Source: an uncultured SAR86 cluster bacterium
GTDB taxonomy: Bacteria > Pseudomonadota > Gammaproteobacteria > Magnimaribacterales > TMED112
Assembly (NCBI GenBank): GCA_902619265.1
Contig: CACNDL010000004.1
Location: 1-64,000, forward strand
DNA length: 64,000 nt
Reading direction: 5' to 3'
The notes beneath the pieces were generated by a model, which saw only the letters and a program-made list of their open reading frames with translations, was not told the DNA's origin and did not search any database. This document shows, one piece after another, positions 58,907-64,000 of this stretch. The position numbers and the translations under genes were made by a program. Position 1 is the first letter of the stretch. Each line of letters opens with the position of its first letter.

Positions 58907-60154
58907 ATCTTCTCTATTTGGGCCATTAGAAATTAAACTGATCTTTACTCCAACAAAGTTTTCAATAAAGTTTAAAAAATCTTTTGCTTTATCTGGAAGC
59001 GAATCATAATTTTTACAATCTGCCAGAGAACAATTCCAGCCTTTGAAGTCCTTATAGATAGGTTCAGCTTTGTGAAGTAATCTAGATTTAAAGGGAGTCT
59101 CCTCACCATTTACTTTATATCCTATGCAAGCTTTTATCTCATCAAAAGCATCTAGAACATCAAGTTTTGTAATACAAAGCTCAGTTAAATTATTTAATTT
59201 TGCTGAATATTTAAGTGCAACAAGATCAAGCCAACCGCATCTTCTTGGTCTACCAGTTGTTGCGCCAAATTCGTGACCAAGCTCCGCAATTTTCTGCCCC
59301 ACATCACAAAATAATTCAGTTGGAAATGGTCCTGCACCTACTCTAGTTGTATAGGCTTTTGCAACGCCAAGAACATCTGAATAGATGCTTTTAGGAAACC
59401 CTGAACCAATGCCTACAGAAGTAGCTAAAGTATTTGATGAAGTAACATATGGATAAGTACCATAATCAACATCTAACAAAGTCCCTTGAGCACCTTCATA
59501 TAATATGTTTCCACCTTGTTCGTATATGTTTTCAAGGGTATCTGTTACATCACCAAAATATTTTGCTGCCTTTTTATAGGATTGCATTAGCTCGCTATAA
59601 ACTTCTTCATACACAAAAGGTTCTGAGTCATGAATGTTTTGAATTTGATAATTATAATATTCAACCAAACTTTTAAGCTTAGTTTCTAGTAGATCATTAT
59701 CTTCAAGATCAAAAGCCTTGATGCTTCTTCTAGCTGTTTTATCTTCATAAGCAGGACCAATACCTCTTCGAGTAGTGCCTATCGAATTTTTGTTATCTTC
59801 CCTTAGCTGATCAATTTTAGCGTGTAGAGGCAACAGCAAACTACAATATCTACTTATTCTTAGCTTGTCCTCGAGATTGATACCTTTTTGCTCCAATTGT
59901 TCAATTTCTTCAAGCAATGAGTCGATAGATAAGATGACTCCTTGACCAATGAAGCATGACACATGGTCATAAAATATCCCTGATGGTATAAGATGAAGAA
60001 CAAATTTTTCTTCTTCCTTATAAATTGTATGGCCAGCGTTATGTCCCCCTTGAAAACGACAAACGGCATCAAATTTTTTTGAATAAAAATCTACGATTTT
60101 TCCTTTTCCTTCGTCACCCCATTGAGTGCCTACAAGGATCAGGGATTTTTTCAT
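58892..60154 (-). CDS. purA: adenylosuccinate synthetase
   Basis: GTQWGDEGKGKIVD, GGHNAGHTI, GTTRRGIGPAYEDK, YEGAQGTLLDVDYGTYPYVTSSNT. Confidence 0.98.
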   Translation of the reverse strand: MKKSLILVGTQWGDEGKGKIVDFYSKKFDAVCRFQGGHNAGHTIYKEEEKFVLHLIPSGIFYDHVSCFIGQGVILSIDSLLEEIEQLEQKGINLEDKLRISRYCSLLLPLHAKIDQLREDNKNSIGTTRRGIGPAYEDKTARRSIKAFDLEDNDLLETKLKSLVEYYNYQIQNIHDSEPFVYEEVYSELMQSYKKAAKYFGDVTDTLENIYEQGGNILYEGAQGTLLDVDYGTYPYVTSSNTLATSVGIGSGFPKSIYSDVLGVAKAYTTRVGAGPFPTELFCDVGQKIAELGHEFGATTGRPRRCGWLDLVALKYSAKLNNLTELCITKLDVLDAFDEIKACIGYKVNGEETPFKSRLLHKAEPIYKDFKGWNCSLADCKNYDSLPDKAKDFLNFIENFVGVKISLISNGPNREDLIHR

Positions 60155-61027
60155 TTACTTAGGTTCAGATTTATTTAGATACTTAAAGTAATCACTATCA
60201 GGATCTATTAATAAGATATCTCCCTCGTCATTAAAGGTATTTCTGTAAGCTTTTAGGCTTCTTGTAAAATCATAAAATTCAGGATCTCTGTTATAAGCAT
60301 CAGCATAAGTAGCTGTAGCTGTTGCGTCGCCCTCACCTCTGATTTTTTCAGCCTCTTTTGTAGCATTAGCCAAAATAATAGTTCTTTGCTTATCAGCATC
60401 AGCTCTTATCTTTTCAGCTGTTTCTCTACCTTCTGCTCTTAATTGCTCTGCAATTCGGTTTCTCTCAGTTTTCATTCTCTCAAAAACTGAAGCTCTGATC
60501 TCTCTTTCAAAATCGATTCTTTTTACACGAAAATCTATTATTTCTACACCTAGCTGAGCTGAATCTTCGCCAAGAGAATTCTTTAACGCAAGCATCAGAC
60601 CATCTCGATCACCCGAAACAACTTCAATAAGGGTACGTTTACCAAATTCGTTTCTAAGTTTGTCTTTAATTCTTCTTTGCAATGTATCCTCGGCTACTCT
60701 ACTTTGACCACCATTAGTAGATGTGTAGTATGTTTCAGCATCTACAATTTTATATTTAACAAATGAGTCAACATTAAGAGGTTTTGCTTCACTTGAAAGT
60801 ACTCTGTCAGGAGGAGTATCAAGTGAACGAATTCTTGCCTCGAATTTGGTTACAGTATCTATAAAAGGTATCTTGAAATTTAAACCAGGCTCCAATGTTC
60901 TCTCAAAAGCACCAAGTTTCAATAAAATTGCTTTTTCAGTATCTCTAACAATTACAACAGATTGTACCAGTGCTGTTAAAACTAAGACTACTAGCAATGT
61001 AATAAAACCGTTTCTATTCATCTTCAT
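60155..61027 (-). CDS. hflC: FtsH protease modulator HflC
   Basis: SPFH/band 7 protein, VRDTEKAILLKLGAFERTLEPGLNFKIPFIDTVTKFEAR. Confidence 0.94.
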   Translation of the reverse strand: MKMNRNGFITLLVVLVLTALVQSVVIVRDTEKAILLKLGAFERTLEPGLNFKIPFIDTVTKFEARIRSLDTPPDRVLSSEAKPLNVDSFVKYKIVDAETYYTSTNGGQSRVAEDTLQRRIKDKLRNEFGKRTLIEVVSGDRDGLMLALKNSLGEDSAQLGVEIIDFRVKRIDFEREIRASVFERMKTERNRIAEQLRAEGRETAEKIRADADKQRTIILANATKEAEKIRGEGDATATATYADAYNRDPEFYDFTRSLKAYRNTFNDEGDILLIDPDSDYFKYLNKSEPK

Positions 61028-62045
61028 CCTCCTGTTTTTTGATAAGTTGGTCTAGCGGAAGATATAGTAAATTATTGCCTCCCTCGACATCTATCATGAC
61101 TTTTGTACTTGAAGAAAGCACCTCCTCAAGTGCATCTATATACAATCTCTCTCTAGTGACTTCCGGTGCTTTGTCATACTCAACTAAAAGTGCTTTGAAT
61201 CTTTCAGCTTCACCTTCAGCTACCGCAATTACTTTTTGTTTATAGGCTTCAGCGTCTTGGAGTTGTCTCTGGGCTTCTCCCCTAGCCTGTGGGACAATTG
61301 ATAACTCATATTTTTCAGCTTCGTTTCTTAATCTTTCTTTGTCTTCCCTTGCTGCCACCACATCTCTGAAAGAGTCAATTACCTCTGCTGGTGGTTGTCT
61401 TTGCTCGATATTAACTTGTTGAACTGATATACCAGCATCATAAATATCTAAATATTCTTCAAGCCTGAGTAATATACCTGAACTTATTGCTGCTGCACCA
61501 GATGTAAGCAAGTTGTCCATATTATTTTCACCAACAACATGCCTTAGTGCACTCTCAGTTGCTTGCCTTATTGTTATTTCAGGATCTTCAACATTCAATG
61601 AGTATTTTACCAAATCACTGATCGTATACTGAACGTTAAGCTCGATATCGACGATGTTTTCATCTCTAGTTAACATATTTGTTGGCAATACAAATGTTCT
61701 AATCTTTGATACATTCTCCTCAGCATAAATTTCTTCAACTACTGGAAAATGAAACTGCAAACCAGGACCAAGAACTCTATTATATTTTCCTAGAGTAAGC
61801 ACGACTAACCTGTCAGCCTCATTTACTATTCTTATTCCGAGAAAAACGTAAAGTACAAGCAAGCCCATTAGAAGATATGAGAAAAACTTGAAGTCAAACT
61901 TAAAGCTTGCGCCTCCCCCTTTGGAGCCGCCTCCGCTTGAATTACCAGAAAAAAACATTTTTCTTAGTTGTTTAATTGCATCATCTAAATCTGGGGGTGA
62001 ATTTTTTCTGCCCCAAGGATCATTGTCATTTGGATTCCAACTCAT
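61014..62045 (-). CDS. hflK: FtsH protease modulator HflK
   Basis: MSWNPNDNDPWGRKNSPPDLD, IRIVNEADRLVVLTLGKYNRVLGPGLQFHFP. Confidence 0.96.
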   Translation of the reverse strand: MSWNPNDNDPWGRKNSPPDLDDAIKQLRKMFFSGNSSGGGSKGGGASFKFDFKFFSYLLMGLLVLYVFLGIRIVNEADRLVVLTLGKYNRVLGPGLQFHFPVVEEIYAEENVSKIRTFVLPTNMLTRDENIVDIELNVQYTISDLVKYSLNVEDPEITIRQATESALRHVVGENNMDNLLTSGAAAISSGILLRLEEYLDIYDAGISVQQVNIEQRQPPAEVIDSFRDVVAAREDKERLRNEAEKYELSIVPQARGEAQRQLQDAEAYKQKVIAVAEGEAERFKALLVEYDKAPEVTRERLYIDALEEVLSSSTKVMIDVEGGNNLLYLPLDQLIKKQEDEDE

Positions 62046-62993
62046 TTATTTAAGCTCCTTAAGATAAGTTTCTATTGTATCAGAAAAAAACGTTGATTCA
62101 TTTTGATTTTTACCAATATTAGTTAATGAAATATCAAATTTTTTCATCCATGTTTGTTGCGTCTTAACCAATTTCTTTGTTGCACTTAATGCATCTAGGA
62201 AAGCTTCTTCAAGGTTTATTGAGCCTTCTACATATGGAAAAAATTGTTTGTAATTTATTGAGTTCATACTATGTGATTCTGAAGTTAATTTATAGGTATT
62301 TATTAATTTCTCAAGTTCATTTACTAAACCGTCTTCAATAATACTCCTCAATCTTTTCTCAACACTTATATCAAGATTATTTTTAGAGTCATTCATTCCT
62401 AGAATTAAGCAATTTTCACTATTTAAGAATTTTTTGGATGGTTCTTTTTTTAATAAAGAGAGTTTTGTTTTAGTTAGTTTGATAATTTCTAGTGCTCTTT
62501 GCACACGCCTCGGATTTTTCTTGTCAATCAATTGGAAAGTTTCAGGATCTAACAACTCCAGCTCATTTAGGAGAAGCTGATAACCTTTATTTCTTCTTAT
62601 GTGGTCAATTTCTTCTCTCAAACTATCATCACGCGGAAAATCATGTATTCCATCAAATAGCACTTTATGAAACATCATAGTGCCGCCAACAAATAATGGA
62701 ATTTTTTTATTTTGAATTATTGTTTGAATCGCAGAGTCTACGTATCTAATAAAAATACCGACATCAAATTCAGCATCAGGTTGAAGTATATCTATTAAAT
62801 GATGAGGAACATTTTCAAGATTTTGCAATGAAGGTTTGCAAGTGCCTATGTTCATTTCCTTAAATACCATGGCGCTATCAACACTTATAATTTCTAGTGA
62901 GAATTCTTTAGCTAATCTTAATGAAGTCTCTGTTTTACCAGAAGCAGTTGGGCCAATTAGAAAAATTGCAGGAGTTTGGAATTTATACGTCAT
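62046..62993 (-). CDS. miaA: tRNA dimethylallyltransferase
   Basis: IFLIGPTASGKTETSLRLA, ISVDSAMVFKEMNIGTCKP, PLFVGGTMMFHKVL, NPRRVQRALEI. Confidence 0.95.
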   Translation of the reverse strand: MTYKFQTPAIFLIGPTASGKTETSLRLAKEFSLEIISVDSAMVFKEMNIGTCKPSLQNLENVPHHLIDILQPDAEFDVGIFIRYVDSAIQTIIQNKKIPLFVGGTMMFHKVLFDGIHDFPRDDSLREEIDHIRRNKGYQLLLNELELLDPETFQLIDKKNPRRVQRALEIIKLTKTKLSLLKKEPSKKFLNSENCLILGMNDSKNNLDISVEKRLRSIIEDGLVNELEKLINTYKLTSESHSMNSINYKQFFPYVEGSINLEEAFLDALSATKKLVKTQQTWMKKFDISLTNIGKNQNESTFFSDTIETYLKELK

Positions 62994-63990
62994 TTAATGA
63001 GTCAATTATAAGTTCATAGGAACCAGACAGATCTTCTAGTGCTTTTTGTTGTGCAAATAATTTTTCATTACGCATTACAGAATCTTTGTATTTATCAACC
63101 AAAGCTCTCAATTGATTTTTTGTCTCAAATGTCTCAATTTGATTTGTATCACATAAATCTTTTTTCAATTGTTTGTAATTATTCAATTTAGAGCCAGTAA
63201 TGCATAAAGTATTAGCAAATATTGGTTCCATAAAATTATGACCTTTGTCAAAGATAATACTTCCAGCAACAATAGCCAGGTCTACAACAGAGTATAAATT
63301 TATAAGATCTCCCACTTCATCAAATACTGTTATAGTTTTGCCATCAATCTCTTTTATCTGGCCATAATTTTCAACATCAGAAACTTTTATTGGTTTATAT
63401 CCTTTTGACTCAGCAATTTGTAAAACTTTATTGATCCTTTCAGGATGTCTTGGAGCTAAGATTAAATTTATATTGAGCCCTTCTAATGCATCGATAACGA
63501 ATTCTTCTTCACCATTATGCGAACTTCCCAAAACAATGTTTAAAACATCAGTGGCTAAAATTTTTGCATATTTTTGTTTTTTCTTTTCATCAGTTGAGTA
63601 ATTCTCAGGATTAATTTTCATATTTCCCAGAAGCTTGGTATTAGATGCCCCTAGAATGTTTAATCGATTAATTGTTTCTTTTGATTGAGCTAAAAAAAGA
63701 TCAATTTTTGAAAATATATATGTTGTAAAAAATTTCATTGATTTATATCTAGAAAAGCTCCTATCAGAAATTGATGTATTCAATGAAATGATTTTTGCAT
63801 CCGAAGATGAGCTCAGTAAATTAGGCCAAAATTCACTTTCAAATAAAACTATTTTTTTTACACCATAATTATTAATGATTTTTTTATGGACGAAATCTAA
63901 ATCGTACGGAAATGGCAAGAATTCGATATTGGAATCACTAAAGTTTTTCTCTAATTCTGCACGGCCTGTATTGGTGGTAGAAGTTATCAA
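62983..63990 (-). CDS. waaA: 3-deoxy-D-manno-octulosonic-acid transferase (N-terminus runs off the window)
   Basis: PFPYDLDFVHKKIINNYGVKKIVLFESEFWPNLL, LGSSHNGEEEFVIDAL, IVAGSIIFDKGHNFMEPI. Confidence 0.88.
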   Translation of the reverse strand: MITSTTNTGRAELEKNFSDSNIEFLPFPYDLDFVHKKIINNYGVKKIVLFESEFWPNLLSSSSDAKIISLNTSISDRSFSRYKSMKFFTTYIFSKIDLFLAQSKETINRLNILGASNTKLLGNMKINPENYSTDEKKKQKYAKILATDVLNIVLGSSHNGEEEFVIDALEGLNINLILAPRHPERINKVLQIAESKGYKPIKVSDVENYGQIKEIDGKTITVFDEVGDLINLYSVVDLAIVAGSIIFDKGHNFMEPIFANTLCITGSKLNNYKQLKKDLCDTNQIETFETKNQLRALVDKYKDSVMRNEKLFAQQKALEDLSGSYELIIDSLNDV

Positions 63991-64000
63991 TACATTATGG

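Noticed and set aside
1-64000. CRISPR arrays, IS elements, prophage, toxin-antitoxin or restriction systems
   Set aside because: No direct repeat array, transposase, integrase or typical defence protein was recognised on reading; the window is mostly housekeeping genes.

Overview
This is a 64 kb, AT-rich, very gene-dense window from a streamlined proteobacterial chromosome. It is most consistent with a marine gammaproteobacterium of SAR86 type, judging from gene order and short genes; no database was searched. From left to right it contains: a nucleotide-sugar / surface-polysaccharide cluster (about 0-7.4 kb) with an EPS-type MarR regulator and an embedded tRNA-Leu; a compact sulfation cassette (7.4-10 kb: sulfotransferase, CysQ, DUF2061, small HxGH nucleotidylyltransferase, APS-kinase-like); tRNA-Cys; a 2OG-Fe(II) oxygenase; ahcY / nucleotidylyltransferase-cupin / metK; pheT-pheS-rplT-rpmI-infC; uvrC-pgi-pyrF-rpsA-cmk-aroA-tyrA-CM-serC-gyrA; pntB-pntAB-pntAA; ubiG-gph-yciK and a phage-like SH3 protein; rluB-scpB-scpA; aroG; a tandem DnaT-domain protein; an RND efflux pair; xseB-ispA-dxs; thiL; a thiolase; a TonB-dependent receptor; nth-glyA-nrdR-ribD-ribBA-ribH-nusB-proC; purA-hflC-hflK-miaA-waaA. 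The observations most worth following up are the overlapping four-gene PAPS/sulfation cassette with a roughly 129 aa nucleotidylyltransferase in the position of an ATP sulfurylase, and a doubly reduced phenylalanyl-tRNA synthetase (PheS without its N-terminal coiled coil, PheT without its OB-fold tRNA-binding domain). Others are a PheA reduced to the chorismate mutase domain, a five-domain S1, loss of hfq/hflX from the miaA-hflKC locus, a tandem DnaT-domain protein and a MarR operator-like palindrome. No CRISPR, IS element, prophage or rRNA was seen.
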